Origin: Effrenium voratum
Taxonomy: Eukaryota > Sar > Dinophyceae > Suessiales > Symbiodiniaceae
Direction of reading: 5' to 3'
Length of the DNA: 64,000 nucleotides
Assembly: GCA_963377175.1 (NCBI GenBank)
Contig: CAUJNA010000591.1
Coordinates: forward strand, 151,001-215,000
Part shown: in pieces, positions 31,036 to 44,800 of the stretch
Layout: each line of letters starts with the position of its first letter
How positions within the stretch are numbered: position 1 is the stretch's first letter
The notes under the pieces: model-generated
Database searches by the model: none
Seen by the model: only the letters and a program-made list of their open reading frames with translations
What the model was told of the DNA's origin: nothing
Position numbers and translations under genes: made by a program

Positions 31036-34000
31036 CGTAGCCTCCCCAGCAGTGTAATTATAAGCCCTGAACCTCTAAAAAGCAATGCTCAAATGTGAAA
31101 GATCGGTATCATGACTAGCACCATTTCACATGCCAGTGAGAGGGTAGCTTTGGGTTAGAGCCCGCACGGAAATGCCGTGGTGTCATTGGTGCGGCTTCCG
31201 GTGTCCCTGAAAAGACGACGCCAGGAAGTTGCAACTGACTCAGTGGATACTTGTACTAAAACGAATCCAGTAGATTTTCGAGATGTCCCCTTTTTGTTCG
31301 GGAAGCTACGCATATCATGGCCTAAGTCTGCCTGGGCCGGCAGCAACAACCTCAAGGATGTGTGAGTGTGTGTGTGTGTGTGTTTGTTTTTCCTCCGGCG
31401 AGCTGCCAAATGTTCTGTTAGCCCACCCAGATGCCACGTTGGCCCAATCCTTTGTCCAACTGCTGAGTCTTCCTGTTCCATGCCCACCAAGCTTCTTTCT
31501 ACCACATCGATATATGCCCATGGCGATCGATCTACCCCCGGCGATTTGCTGCGTGTGTGCCTCGATTTGCCAAATCGATCTGCGGGCGTTGAGGAACCCT
31601 GCAGATTGAAACATGTCCTGCATGTAGGTTGCAGTGGTTGCTCAGGTCATTCTCGAACCTGTTGGGCCACGGGCCGAAGGTCAACCCGTCACTGCCACAT
31701 TTCTCCAGACTTTGGGATTCGGAGGGTCTCGTCACCCTTGCCTCTGGCGTGTTTCCCTTCAAAGCTCTACGAGGATTTCCGCCACACAATCGCTAGGGCA
31801 ACGGCTGTAGACAGTTCTTGTTCAACCCAGGCTTCCTCATGTCCCTTGCATTACCTCTTGCATATTGTATAACAAATTATATCGAGCTCGCCAAATTGGG
31901 TATGACGAAGGTCTCTAAAGATTCCTGGATTAGCCTGGTGAGTAGCAACTCGTAGAGATGTGTTCCCATGTACCTCCTTCATAGGAGGTACCCAGGTGAC
32001 CTTATCAACTGGGAGGGGTGGCTACAAGCACTGGGATTGACCGTGGCCCACGCCCCCTCATGTGAGCGGAGAAGAGGTATTCGGCCTGCGAAGCAGTCCG
32101 ATGCCATGGCCTAGGGATCCGAAAAACCAAAAAACTGCGAGGGCGCCACCAAAAACACGGCTGAAGTAGTCTGTCAGTAGCCCTTGTCTGGTGTACCAGC
32201 ATTTTGGGAGGTTACTGGTTGAATAGCAATGCACCAAGCAACAAGTCAGGCGATTCAAGCTACAACATAATTAGTGTCGATTTTGTGGTTGGAAGACAAA
32301 ATTGCATTTGGGAGCCCCCACCCATTACCCTTGAAGTGGGGATGCGAGGGCAGACTCAAGCAAACGCCTCACACCTTGAACGATGCTACAACTTCGAGGG
32401 TTTTTGACAAGCAGCATGCAGACTACAGCCACAGGCTTGCTGTGTTGGGTGCCGCCAAAGCAGGCCGGACATGGAGATCTTTGCTTCAAGGCTTCGTTTC
32501 GTCTCAGGGATTAAAGTGGGTGTTTTGATGGCCACAGTCGGATCTCCCTTGCCGGCCGGCACATGTGTAGGATCTCTGGGCTTTTCCCCGGCCGATTCGC
32601 CTGTGGTGGGTGCTTTTCGGGAGCGAGGGTGTCCTGTGAGGCAACAGAATGAACCTTTGGGGCGCAAAGGGAAGCATGTTGTTTTGATTAAATACAATGT
32701 TGTTTTTTCCTTTTTCCGAGTTGGTACCCTTGTTGGATGTTTTTTTTGGTTGAATATGTTGAATGCAAAAGGAAGGCCCAGGCCATTCTTTGGGGGCTTC
32801 CCCATTTGACACAAACACTGCGTTTCCTCCCCCCCGGCCAGTTTTGCGCCCAGGTTGGCTTTTGCGGTACACTTGGAAAAGATGGGGGTCAAGGTCAAGA
32901 ATTTCATCCTAGGATGGAACCAGAGGGGGTGATTGGAAGACCAGTACCAGGAGGACCAGTATTATGTGTTTGCGTTGTTTTTTCTTCTTCTTTTTCTCCT
33001 AAAATTAGTTTGCAAAACAGGAAAGCGGAAGACATTGTGGCCCGAGTCCCTATTTGACACATACCCATTTGCCTACCGCTCCCTTGCAGCAGCCAGTTCA
33101 GGTCCTTTTTCGTCGGTCGGAAGCGCGTCGTATCGGAGTCCACCAGCTCCGGTTGAAAAGCCGTGGCGTCGAAAACCCTCCATCAAGAATGGGGGGGGGC
33201 CTTTGCTTTTGATACTTCTGTTGATAGGCCCGTTTGATCAGTAGAAGATCCAGGCAGCCTTAGAAAGACTCAGGGTTAATGGCCAGTGGCACCTTTCTCA
33301 TTTGTGTTGTGTGCAGTTTACGGCAATTGCGGCCCGGGGCTGGTTTTCTTATGCTTGTTTTCAAGTCACAAGGGGCCGCTGAAGGCGTCGCTAAGCGGCA
33401 AGCGGCTTCTGCTTAATGGTGCGTGGCGAGTTGCAAAGCCCAGAGTTTGATTGCCCACAATTGTTTGCGCGCTGTCAGTTGAAGCCACACGGGTCAAGGA
33501 TGTGTGCCAAGGACGATTGAGACACGCCAGAAGGTTTTGTTGGAAGCCTCTTGAATTTAGTCAAGGGGGTATCAAAGGGTTGACCCTTTGAGCGAAATAG
33601 AGCGGGTAGGGGTTGCGGGGTTTCAACGCAAACTTATCTTAGCGGGTCTTCAAACCTCTGCAGGTAAGTTGGATTTGAATAGCCTTTTGAGCATTCTGTA
33701 GAACAGGGTCGACTGTTGGTGGATAAGGCCGACTCTTGTATTTGTGTCGCAAAGGAAGTGTTCTTGTGATCTTTCAACTTGCAACCATTCCCCTCAGGCA
33801 AAGAATAGGTGGCGCGGCTGTCTCGCCCCGCGCTACTCATCCAGGGCGCGCAAGAATAAACGTTGGCAGAAGGAATGGCGCACTGCACCGCCGGTTTTTA
33901 GCGTATGTTTCGCCTTGCCCCAGACGTTTGTGAACTGACATGACATGTATTGGTTCTCTGTGTTTTGTGTCTATCGCTATCCCGAAAGCCGGCGCACGGC

Positions 34001-34120
34001 GGTTGCCACCGCGCCACTCGTCCTTCGGGCGGGCAGTTGGCGCCCGAGGGTTTCCAGAGGAACTTGCTGGGTCGAGCTGGGCTCTCTCAGTCTCAACTTG
34101 TCAACTTGTCCAATCCCGAG

Positions 34121-34158
34121 CTTTGAGCTGAGCATCGCCATCTTGATGTTTGTCTTTG
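34121..34158 (+). CDS. Possible exon, hydrophobic (FELSIAILMFVF)
   Basis: Follows CCCGAG, precedes a GC (GCGGCT). The sequence resembles the S1 start of a second channel, but no neighbours could be linked. Reported as a candidate only. Confidence 0.25.
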
Positions 34159-35122
34159 GCGGCTGGAACCAAAGCAATGCTCTGCAACATAGGGATTGAG
34201 CGGGCCAGTGTTCGAGGCAGACATGACATCAAGACTTTGCTTGAGCAATTCACGGCTATCTCCGGGTTTCCTTTAGGCTTATCTCCAATGTTTCCGGCAG
34301 TTGCTTGGGTCGCGCATGAGCCGCTCCTGATAAGCGTAAAGAATTGGTTGGGTCAAAAACGACACAATCAAACGATTTGTCAAATTGAGGACTCCTTGTT
34401 TGGTTCCGCAAAGAAACCTTCTAGAAGGCTTTGCAAAGGTAAACAGAGAGCCCACGACCCCGCGAGGGCCGGGTGGAGCCGGGCCCGCAGAAGCTTTGCG
34501 TTTTGGATTTGCAAAAAGGCGCAGGGCGAAGTCCTTGGAATGTGGTTCTTCAAGCTGATAGGCTTTAGGGTTGTCCCTTTCAAGTTGAAAAGGTAGCCAG
34601 GGACCCCTCCAAAAGTTGCTTCTTCTTCTTTTTGCCTGGAGGTATGCCAAACTCAGCTCCAACAAGTTGCAAAGGGACCGCTCGGGACTAGGGTTCGACG
34701 TTTCGGGACAGTCCAGGGCCCTCTAGCAGGCTCATTTTCGGAAGGCCACAAAGGGCAGCCGAGAGTTTTTAATCAGGTCTCCATTTTGATACGTAGAGGG
34801 GCTTCCCCTCTTTTTGTCGGACCACCCCCCGGAATTGTTGTGGTTGGTCAATGGTTACCATGGACTCACCGTGTCTCGACTATACACAGCACTACCTTTC
34901 AAATTGGCGAAAGGAGCCAAAAAAGGGGGGGACTTTCCCCTAGAAAAGCACGTTCTTAAATGTTTGGTTTCATGTTGATCTGTAGGGTGTACCGATGGTC
35001 GTGTGGAAGGACCCCTTTGTCCTTACATTGCGTTCGCCGCCAGTGCCCCCCCAGCTTGCACGCAACTCGGATCCTCCCCAAACTGGCATGGAACCAGAAG
35101 CAGGCGATGCTTCTTCCGGTTT

Positions 35123-35224
35123 TGGCCAGCTTATGCTGACAATGTTTTGAGGTTTCGAGCCAGACGCTCTTCGACGAGTCTGCCTCCAAACCTCAAAGCA
35201 TGTTGTCAGCCTAAGCTGACCAGC
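35123..35224. repeat. Hairpin (miniature inverted repeat)
   Basis: Left arm 35123-35165 and right arm 35178-35224 are inverted copies (GCTTATGCTGACAA...TTTTGAGGTTT and AAACCTCAAA...TTGTCAGCCTAAGC) with a 12-base loop. Confidence 0.9.
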
Positions 35225-35575
35225 GCTGGTAAAAAAAAACCCTCAAAGCTGCAAGGTTTTGTTTGGCACACTTAGGGTCGGAAGGAGTTGCAGTTGCTGC
35301 CTGTCTTCTATGGGCAAGCTCGTACCATGGCATTGAGCAACTAGAGTGATCTCAAGGGGTCCATGCTCCGCCCCAATCTGATGTTGATTATCATATTGCA
35401 CCCGAATCCATCTTTGTCGGCAATTTGGGAAGCGCAGAAACGAACAAAGCCGCACTTGGGACCCTGTTGTTGAACATTTGCGTTGGGGCGCAACACGAAG
35501 CCACTCCACTTCCACAAGGAGCTTGTTTTGAGCCAATCAAGGTATAATAAAGAAAGGGAGAAGTCCACACATCTA

Positions 35576-35695
35576 CGGGTACCTTCCCCATTCTTTCCAG
35601 GTTTCAGGAAACCCTCAAAAACCAAGTAGAAACGGATCCGGTGTTTGTAAAACAGAAAGATGGTTGAAAAGAATGGAGATGGAATCAACCTTCTT
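35576..35695 (+). repeat. Repeat family 9
   Basis: GGGTACCTTCCCCATTCTTT...AAACGGATCCGGTGTTTGTA...GATGGTTGAAAAGAATGGAG. Related copy at 61756-61890. Confidence 0.8.
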
Positions 35696-35843
35696 CCAGA
35701 CGGGGATCAGTCCGCACATCTTCGAAAACGAATTCCTGAGGGAATCAACCCCTAAAAAGTGAAGCCCGGGACCGACAGGTCAAGAGCCTCTTTTGCTTTT
35801 GCGACGCAACGGCCAAGTCCGCGGGGTGTGTGGCTGATTCGAG

Positions 35844-35897
35844 CGCAGAGCCCGAGCCGAGCCTCTGCGCCTCTGCGCCCGCGCGCTTGAAGCTGAG
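35844..35897 (+). CDS. Gene 2 candidate exon a
   Basis: RRARAEPLRLCARALEAE, acceptor TTCGAG, GC donor (GCGGGT), phase 0 to 0. Confidence 0.4.
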
Positions 35898-38800
35898 GCG
35901 GGTGGGTGGGCATCTCGCGGGATTGGATCTGAATACACCGGCTGGGCCCAAAAAAGTGAGCCCTACCAAACAAATGACACACACACACAGAGTTTCCCTG
36001 ATTCCGTAGCAGTCCGGCAAGCTGAGGCTTGATCTGGGCGATACGCGAGAAATAAGCCCTTGTTGGATTGTTCAACGGAAAGCCAAAAGGACAGCGTTTG
36101 ACATATATAAGCACCCCCCCTGCCTTCTACAGCAGCTACGGGGATCCAATGCTGGGGTTGAGCGGTTTCGGGTTTCGGCTTCTCCTCAGGAAGATCATGA
36201 GTTGGAAAGGTTTGGAACGTGCAAGTGGAGCACAGACCTCACCCTCTTTCACACTCTTTGCCATGAGCACTGAGAACCTTTGCTGGCCACTGTGTTCTAT
36301 TGGCCAGGATGCCGACATATGCCAACCAGTTCTTCTGAACCAGACAGGAGTCTTCCCTGGCGGGGGGGGGTCTTCATCTGAGGTAGAGTTGAAATCTGCC
36401 CTATCTAAGCCTTTAGAACCATCTTAGTAGAAAGCCACAGGGCCTCTTGCGCTGCATATTTGAAGTATGGGACATAGCTTTCACACAGATATTATAGATT
36501 TATATAAATATACATGTCTAGATCAGGGCTCCTTAAAAGATACATTTTGCAACCATTTGAAACATGTTGTTTTTTCCACCAAAATAAAGTGAAACCACCA
36601 TTTACAAGTTGCAATGTTCAGGTGTTTTTCATGTAAGGATTCCTGTAGATCCATCTGTGTTAGGAGTGCTGAGGGGCCCCTTCTTCAGCTCCACCTGGCC
36701 AGCCGGTTGAACGCAGGACCGGAGCTGCCGACTCGCCATGCCGGACCCTGCGCTGGCACTGCCCATCGCGCTGGCAAAGATCACGCCGGCGCGGAGGGGT
36801 CGGTTCCTTTGGCGCATTTTGCCAAGGAATGTTAGGGCTTTAACTTTTGGCCAACTCAGGGGTGTTCCATCAAACCACAAAAAGTTAAACTTTTACCAGG
36901 GGAGCAACCACGGCGGGGCTAGGGAAATTGGTTGATGGCGGCCAGACGGCGCTTAGAATGACTCATACCAACAATTAGTATGTTCTCTATAGTCTATAAT
37001 AATGACTCATAGCAATATTTGGCATGTTCCCTGGAATCACGACTGAAGGTGGTGTTTTAACTGTTTGGGCCCTCATATTGGTTGATGTTCTTTGTGAATG
37101 ACTCCTTGCCTGCTCAATGTCTATGCTACAGCTCGAGCAGAAGATATAGGATGAGTTGCTTGGGTCATGTGTAAATCAGAAAGGCCTCTTCGTTTCTAGT
37201 TCATGTTTTGGGATTTGCGCTCATTGATGGCAACTTTCATCTTATTTAGACTCTAGACTTCTCTTCTGCAATCAAAGACGCAGCAGAGGAGACAGGAACA
37301 CGTGCGTCCATTTGTTCGGGATTCGTCTAGTTATTGATTCCAGTATTCATTTGTCGTTGAGACAAATTTGATAATTTGCAGTTAAAGCATGGCTGACCCA
37401 TGAGAAGACTGCAAGCCTCAAAACGCGCAAAAAGCGCACTACCAGGCTCTCCTGTTCGGTAAACATACATAACCTTCATTCTTAGTTTCATGTTTTGTTT
37501 GTTGTTTTTCCCCTCCCCCCCCCCCCCCCACCAAACGTGTTTTTCCTCCGGGCCAGCCAGCGGAGAACTCGCTTCGAGCGCTTCGGTCGACTGGACAGAT
37601 GGCCCCGTTGGCGGCAGACGCGCTGCACCAGGCCATAGCGATGCCGGCACGCTTTCGCGGCCGCGGTGGGGGGCCAGCGGTTGACCCTGAAAGGGTTGGG
37701 GGGGATAAAGGGGTAGCTTTTTTTTGGGGGGATTAGGGGTGTTGGTGTTAAAAGTGTTGGGGGGGGGGGGGGTTGGGAGGATGAATGGAAGGGTTGCGTG
37801 GAAGAAACATGTTTGAACCACCAGATCCAAGGACCTATGGGATAAGGGGAGGGGCAGAATGGAAGGGTTGGTTGCAGGATTTGTTCAAACCACCGGCCCA
37901 GCATCGAAGCTCGGGTTCGAAGCTTGGTTAACGCAAAGCTCATGCACTAAGTTTGGGACGACAGCTAAAAACTTACATTTGTAATTTTTACTTAGTGTGG
38001 ACCTGCATAGACGGCATCTGTGTTTAGTTGCAACATCTGTGGTAGACACGGTGTAAAAGGTCAAACTGCGAGTTCAACTCCCCAAAGCAGCAATCCGAGT
38101 AAACCAAGCAGGGGCAATGGGAAATCCCCAAAGCGGCAATCCGAGCAAACCCAATCCGAGCAAACCAACCAGGCCTAAATAAGTCATTCAAACTCACTCG
38201 CCGCCCTGGGTGTTGTCTTTTTTTTAATAAGGAGCTCCAGCTCACTCCAGCTGATGACGCATGCACTCCATCGAGCTGAATATCAATCTGATATGGGTTT
38301 GTCTCATGAGGGAACCCCGAATTAAAGTTCCTGCCCAGACCCTGCTGCACGCTTGGGATTCTTCCTTTAGAGCTACGCAGAGCTGCTTTGTTTGTCCCTT
38401 TCCCTTGAAAGCAGACCTCGAGAAACGCGTATGGAACTCAAAGGACACCAATCCTACGCGCCACTTCTCGGCTTCTGACACATCCGGTTTCATGGCATGG
38501 AGTCCGCGTTCGCTTGAGCAAACGGATCTGCCAGGACGAGCAGTTCAACATTTACTCGGACCGGTGAAGATGGGATTGGTCAAACGCCTGAGGAAGATGT
38601 GGTATGTCTCAAAATGCTGGTGTTTCCCTTTTGAATTTCGCTCCAAAGCAAGCCTTCTAAACGTAGCCTCGACACGGCAACCACACCCGTGGATGTGTCA
38701 TTCTTGGATTTGTCAGCCTTTCTTGGGGATGAGGGAAGCCAGCCACGTCGGGAGTATGAGCCACACACACACATGGATTCCATATAGCAAGGTTATGTCG

Positions 38801-41800
38801 CGGAGGCCTCAGCACGGCGGAGACTAAACTGCGATGACGCAGTTTGCAGAATCAAATCTGATACATGTCTGCATCAATTCATATAAACAAAAGCTGTTGC
38901 ACGGATGAGAGACACACGCTACCTTGGAGATGTGTCATCGCTTGTTGAAGTGCTTCACATTGTGAGAAGAATTTGTCGAAGTGCTTCCGGGTTGCCACAC
39001 TCATGGGGAAGCCTCTGCTGTTTGGAGGGAGACCAAAGATGTCACCAACTTTTGCAGAGATCAATTCGTGTTTGAAACCCGATTCGTGCCATGGGGTGAG
39101 AGCCTTTTCGCCCCTCTCTCTCTCTCTCCCTGTCTCTCTCCCCCTGAACAATGCGCAGGAGAAACAGACGAAAAAAAGTCAGGCATTGGTCTTGCCACGG
39201 CTGTGGGAACTTGCCAAGGTCTGTGGGGGAGAGCGGGTTCCGGGCTGGCAGCACTTCACATCACAGAACGAATTTCAACACCCAGGCAATCTACACCAAT
39301 GCTCCAACAGCTGCAATCACTGAAGCCCTTCGTTGGCTTGTAGCTGTCCGAACCCCAGCTAAAGCAACGACATAGTCAGCGGTCATGGAGCTTTTTGGAG
39401 GGAGGGACACCCTTAAAGAACTTCTTCGGCCCCGGAATGTTAGTTTGCCCTTTTCGTCCATTTGGGCCCCCCCCCCCCCTCTCCCCCGACAGCTTGGTCG
39501 GGTTGGTTGAGGCCAGCATTCAAACTTGCGAGCCCGATGCACCCGCAAAATTGGGAAGCAGCACCTTTCATCTCAGTCGACGAGGCCTTATACTTGTAAG
39601 TAGATGTAAAATAGGGATAGTGGTAGTTATCCAGTTTTTCATGGCCAGAGAAATGATTTCCCACGCGTTTGACCAGCTTAAAAGAAAGGGAAGGGAAAGC
39701 GATTTATGTTGTTTTCCCGTTATTCTAGCCGCGCAAAACCGCGCGCTTGAGCTCCAATGAACTCCAGGACCAGCGCGACAGCCTTTTCCAGAACGCCAAG
39801 GCGGGGCCACGTTCAACGTCGGATGCTTTGCCGATCCGATGCGAGTTGAGCTAGTTGCAAAGGATGCAACCACTAGCACTAAAGTTTCGGCCTTAAGGAG
39901 ATCCATATTGGCATCTTCACTCATCTACGGCTCTAAAGCCGGACTTGAGCATGATGGATTTTATGGTAAGTCTCCCTTTCCTTCCTGGTTCTGTTGGATC
40001 ATTTTGGAGAGTTCTGGAGCTTACCTCCAAGCTGAGACGGTCCTGAGCCAAGGGTCTGCCGTTAGGATACCATCATCGCGGCCCGATCTGCGCTGGCCCA
40101 GGCGGGGTTGAACATGGAATATTCCCACAGGAGTTGACGTCCTGGGTGAACCCTGGGCTCCTCAATATTTCACTTGGTGGTTTCAAATATTTTTGTTTCG
40201 GCCAATATGCCTGGCGGGGTGTAATGCATGGCGATTATGCGAGACAGTTTTACCACATACCTTTCCTGTGTTGGTCTATTGTTCGCACTCAAAGGGATTG
40301 CCTCGCGACACAGGGAAGCCTTGAACTTCAAAGTCCTTAAGGGATCCTTTCTGTCAGCGAACCAAGAAAGAGGTTGCACCCCCGTTGATCAACTGGATTC
40401 CGGTTCTGAGATGCCCGTTTAGCGTTTAGCAGTTTGGATCCTGGCCATTTGTTCTTGAAGCCAAGTTGAGCATCTCTTCAGTGGTTTTTCTTGCTCATTT
40501 CCTACTGAGCACAAGCAAGCCTAGCAAGGGGCTTGAGAATGAGCCTTTCCTGACAAGAACAGAAAATCCAAGAGGCTGGTGAAGTCGAGCATCTTCGTGT
40601 TTTCCTGGCTTTACTGATGCCATAGGTGAAGTTGGGTATGTCTGCCGCGGATTTGTCCGTCCATTCCAAAACCCTGCGGGTTTCCCATTCCGATCCCGGA
40701 TCACCACTCCCGAGTTCCGATGTCCGATGTCTGTCAGGCGGAGCCAGAGGTCACGGAGCAAGGGGTAGGGGAGCTCAGCAACAGCTCAGGCGCCAGAGTC
40801 GACTCCCACCCCGAAGGCGCCTCCAAAGAACGCACGCAATGAGCAACGTTTATTAGGGTTGCTTTAAGCATCTCAACTTCTGAGTTTTGGGAAAGGGTTG
40901 CAAAGACTCCGTTTGATTGTGACTCTCTTCTAGTTCAGCTGAGTTCTAGCCTTACCTTTCAGGAGGCTGTGGTGACATTGGCCGACTCGCAGGGCTCTTT
41001 GAGGGTTTACCTTTTGACATTGAAAAGCCGGACCAAACTCCCAGCTGGTTTCTAGACACTACATCTCCATACTTGTGGACCTAGCAGGTGTTTTGCAACC
41101 GCAACCCCTTTAAGGCTAGGTCCCCCAGTAGTGTCCTTTTCCCGTTTCTTTTTTGGGGGAGGGTTCCCCTACTAAAATAGACCACTGAAAAAACTGCACC
41201 CTTATTCTAACCTCTCTACTGGAGGACCTAGAAGGTGGTTTGGGGATGTGGGAACCTCACCCAGCGCTTTTGGGTTTCTCAGGTCGGCTTTTTGGGAGTC
41301 TTCGGCGCTTTCATGGACTTCACCAACCAGCGCCTCCGATCCCAAGGGGCTGGGAGTGGAGGGCTTGGGCACATCCGCCCACTTGCCCAGTGGATTCCGC
41401 CGCTTTTTTCCTGTTTTTTGGAAAGGGTTCCGATTCCTTTAAATTCAAACAACCAGAAAAGGATGCCTTTTTTTCCATTGGCACTGGGCATCTGAGTTGG
41501 AAGGGGGACTTGCACTGGGAACCTTGCTAAGAGAGGTTCGTGGGGACGGCCTTCCTGAAAACTCGAGGCATCACAGAAGTGAGAGTAATCACTTAGCGTT
41601 TTTTGGGGCTGCCCAAGGACTTTACTCCCGCCAAAACTTCTAATAACCCGATTGCCCAGTGGTATTCCGCTTTCCTTTCCGAAGGAGCGCCCTTCAAGGT
41701 CAGCCCGTGTCCTTTTTTTCCCTGACTGGACAGAATAATGCCAAGCACTTGGCGCGACGTAGCGCTGCCCTTGTACACGATGATGTATAATATAATGTAG

Positions 41801-44800
41801 GCGTGCATGAAACACATGACTGAGCAATTCGATGAGGTTGGTGAAGGACTTGCGCTTTTAAGGATCATAAGGGATACTTGGGATCCTGTGAACAAAAGTT
41901 GCCTACCAAACCAAACAGAGAGGGGCGATGTTAGCTTGATGGTTGCCCCTTCTTTCACTACTGGCCTCGGGCTGTGATGCGAGCAGGTGGTGCGCATATG
42001 CACTTACTTTAATCCTAAGGGTATCAGGGGGAAAGTTGGTAAAAAGATGGTCCCTGTGGACCTTTGTGTTGCCTTCTAAAGGGGATACCAGCAAGGACCA
42101 CTCATTTTGTCCACCCCCGTTCGCCCTCAGGTCTTGGACATGAGTGCGTGCCGAATGGGAGGGGGGCACATCCACCTATGGCAGGGTTACCTTTGCTTCA
42201 AAGCCCGTCCATTAAAATGTCCATGCACTTGCCCAAAGCCAACCTTTTGGCCTTTTGGTTGTGCCATTTCGTGTTGGTCGGTGCGGCATCACATCAACAC
42301 CAACTAGTCATGTAGGTTGCAACAAGTTCGGACTCAGAAACCGATTTTTTTCTTTTAACTGCTTGGCACTTGGGTGACTTTGACAATAAACAATGGGACC
42401 GGTGGAACTAAGATAGGCGCGGCTGGTATCTCGAACAGTTGATGTGGCATTGCCTCCCAACTAAGCTTTGTTTGCTCCATTCTAATGGCCCCAAAAAGGA
42501 TATTATGCGTTTTTTTCCTATGTCCAAGTCCCTTCTTGCAAGCTTCCGTTTAATCGCTCGCATTGGAGGTATTTCAACTGCTTCAAGGACAAGAAGCTGC
42601 AGAGACAAGAGTAGAGGCGCTCGCAGAGTCCGATGGGAGCTTCAAGCAGATGTCTCGCTCCCTGAACTTTGGACTTGGGGAAATGAACTTGTTGGTAAAC
42701 AGAAAGTTCAGACTTGTTTCGCCAGATGTTAAACCTTCGGCATACTACGCAGAACCTCCCAAACAGCAGGTCAGCTGTGCCAGTGTTAGGACACACTTAA
42801 ACCGTGTTTGCCACCCACCCACCAGTCAGGACGTGTCAAATGCCAACTTTGCCTCCGGCTTGGCTGATATACTTGGCGTGTGGCTGCAAGGGCCGGCCTG
42901 CCTTTGGTGTGACCTTTGGGAAGGTAGCGGCTTTTGGGGTTTCACTTGGGTCACACCAAAGGTCACTTGTGAAGGGGACGGGGCTTTTGGTGTTTCACTT
43001 CATGTTAGACCTCAGTTTGATAAGCAGTCACCTTCCAAGGGCTTTCCAGAACAGCCGCTGGGCAGGGCCACACAACACCACCCAGGTGAAGTTCTGTGCA
43101 CCTCATGGGGCGCAACCTTGGGCCCAGGCAAACCAAACCGGGACGAATATGCCGGGGTCAGAACAAAATTCATGATAGGGAGCCTGGTGCAAAGTGGATG
43201 CGCGGAGTTTGTAAGCAGTGTGTGTGTGTGTGTGTGCGAGGCAAGAAGACACTCGCAGAACCTCGTCGCACGGATCAAACGTGTCAATAAACAAACAATC
43301 AAAGCGGTCATGTTGAATTAAACAGCATATTTGCTGTTCCGAATGCCAGGCAATGCGGCTGCTGTGCGTCTGACGCGCGCTGAGACGCCTCGACCGACTG
43401 CAATTGGCGGGCTGAGAGCTGCGGAAGTTGCTACGCGAATGGCAGCTACGGCATCTTGGCCCTTGCCCGAAGAAGTTGTTTGCAAACATGGACGTGATTG
43501 TTTTGTCCCGACTGTGCTGCTTTCTTTTTTGTCTTCGACTGGCAACGCACGACCTTGTCACCGGACATTGCTTTGTCTTGCATTCGACTCACCCTCCTGA
43601 ACAGAGGTCAGCAGATTGGACAGTTAGATGGGCAGACAGAACGACCTGGACATTGCGGCTCCGTTGACCGTCGCGTCGCGGTAAAAACAAGCCAGGGCGC
43701 AGCTCATGCTGCTAGCTTCTCAACGAGCACACTGGCTACTCACTCGTGTTGAGCGGGTGAGTTCAAGTTGCATGTTGCCTGATGGTTCCTTACAAGCCTT
43801 ACCTGTTGCCTTTGCAAACTTTGAGTTTCTTGTTGAGTGATTCCTTCATCAGACTGTTAGTTATATAATTCCAAACTTCTTTGGCGAGTCAACTGGGTAA
43901 GTCAGAAGCTGCTTGCCCGAACGATACATGTGTGGGGGTGGGGGAGCATGATCAATAGACACTTTCTCAGAGCTAGCGCAGCAGCTTGGCTTCGAATAGA
44001 CTGGTGCCACCATCTTTCTGAACCGCTGGATCTGTCAAACAGCGTGTGGTGTTTGCACCCATGCGGGTAGACAGCGATGCGGGGGAGCCGATCAGTCTCG
44101 GGACGATAGGCCGAGAAGGGGCAATTGTTCAAGGGATTGTAACTACCCAAGTCAGTTGGTACCCAGCTCGGCTCCGTGCAACCATTTTTTTCGGCCCTTC
44201 TGCAGAAGAGCAATGGAAACAACAGCTGGATGTATTGTGAAAAGTGTCACGTGGGTACGCAGTACACACACTAGACGTATGAGACACATGGTTCATCCTC
44301 CAATGTGTGTGCGTGTGTCATTCAGAAGATTCTCTTTGGTTGCCAGGATATCACTTGGCTGCATTTGTTTCTAAGGATCAGTATCTACTGTGCAATTAGT
44401 TCAAGCGCACATGTGCCATAAGGAAGTTGTGTTGGCAGATTTGTGGCTGGGAGCATTTTGTTCAGGGCCCGCCGGCGGAAGCAAAAGTTGATGCCGGCGG
44501 TCGCCCTGTTTGCTCCCCTGTAGATTAGCCTCGAAGAAGCAGAGATCTTTTTAGGTTCCATGGAGGATTGAAGGGGAGTAACCGGTGCAAGGTTGTTGGA
44601 TGCAATTCCAACGACTTCCAAGGCAAATCAGTTGAGAACCAGACGCGTGCATTCTCAGGCGTTGGTTTTTTGAAGGAGGCGTCCTCTTTTGGGGAGACAC
44701 TCTTTTGGTTTTCATCCAATACGTCGCCGACGCTCTTTATCTCTCAAGCTGTCAGCGTGTCTGACAATCCATGTCTTGGGCATGAGAAGGGGCCAGACTT

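Larger units (their letters stand above)
29570..35843. other. Interval without a supported gene
   Basis: Holds a family-5 copy (29651-29733), GCGAAGCC repeats (30543-31035), a TG run (31360-31383), a hairpin (35123-35224) and part of a family-9 copy (35576-35695). Exon-like but unsupported frames: 33809-33845 (VARLSRPALLIQ), 34121-34158 (FELSIAILMFVF, resembling a channel S1) and minus strand 30059-30244. The 5' part of gene 2 probably lies here. Confidence 0.6.

Noticed and set aside
33098..33210. Open stretch VLFRRSEARRIGVHQLRLK after TTGCAG
   Set aside because: Weak codon bias and no neighbour with compatible phase.
35345..35543. Plus-strand open stretch (SIFVGNLGSAETNKAALG) before GTATAA
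   Set aside because: Low G/C at third positions unlike all other exons here, no motif, and an open minus strand as well.
42563..43321. 252-codon plus-strand frame as one gene
   Set aside because: Only its first sixth has coding bias and a plausible acceptor; the rest includes a TG microsatellite and a block duplication.
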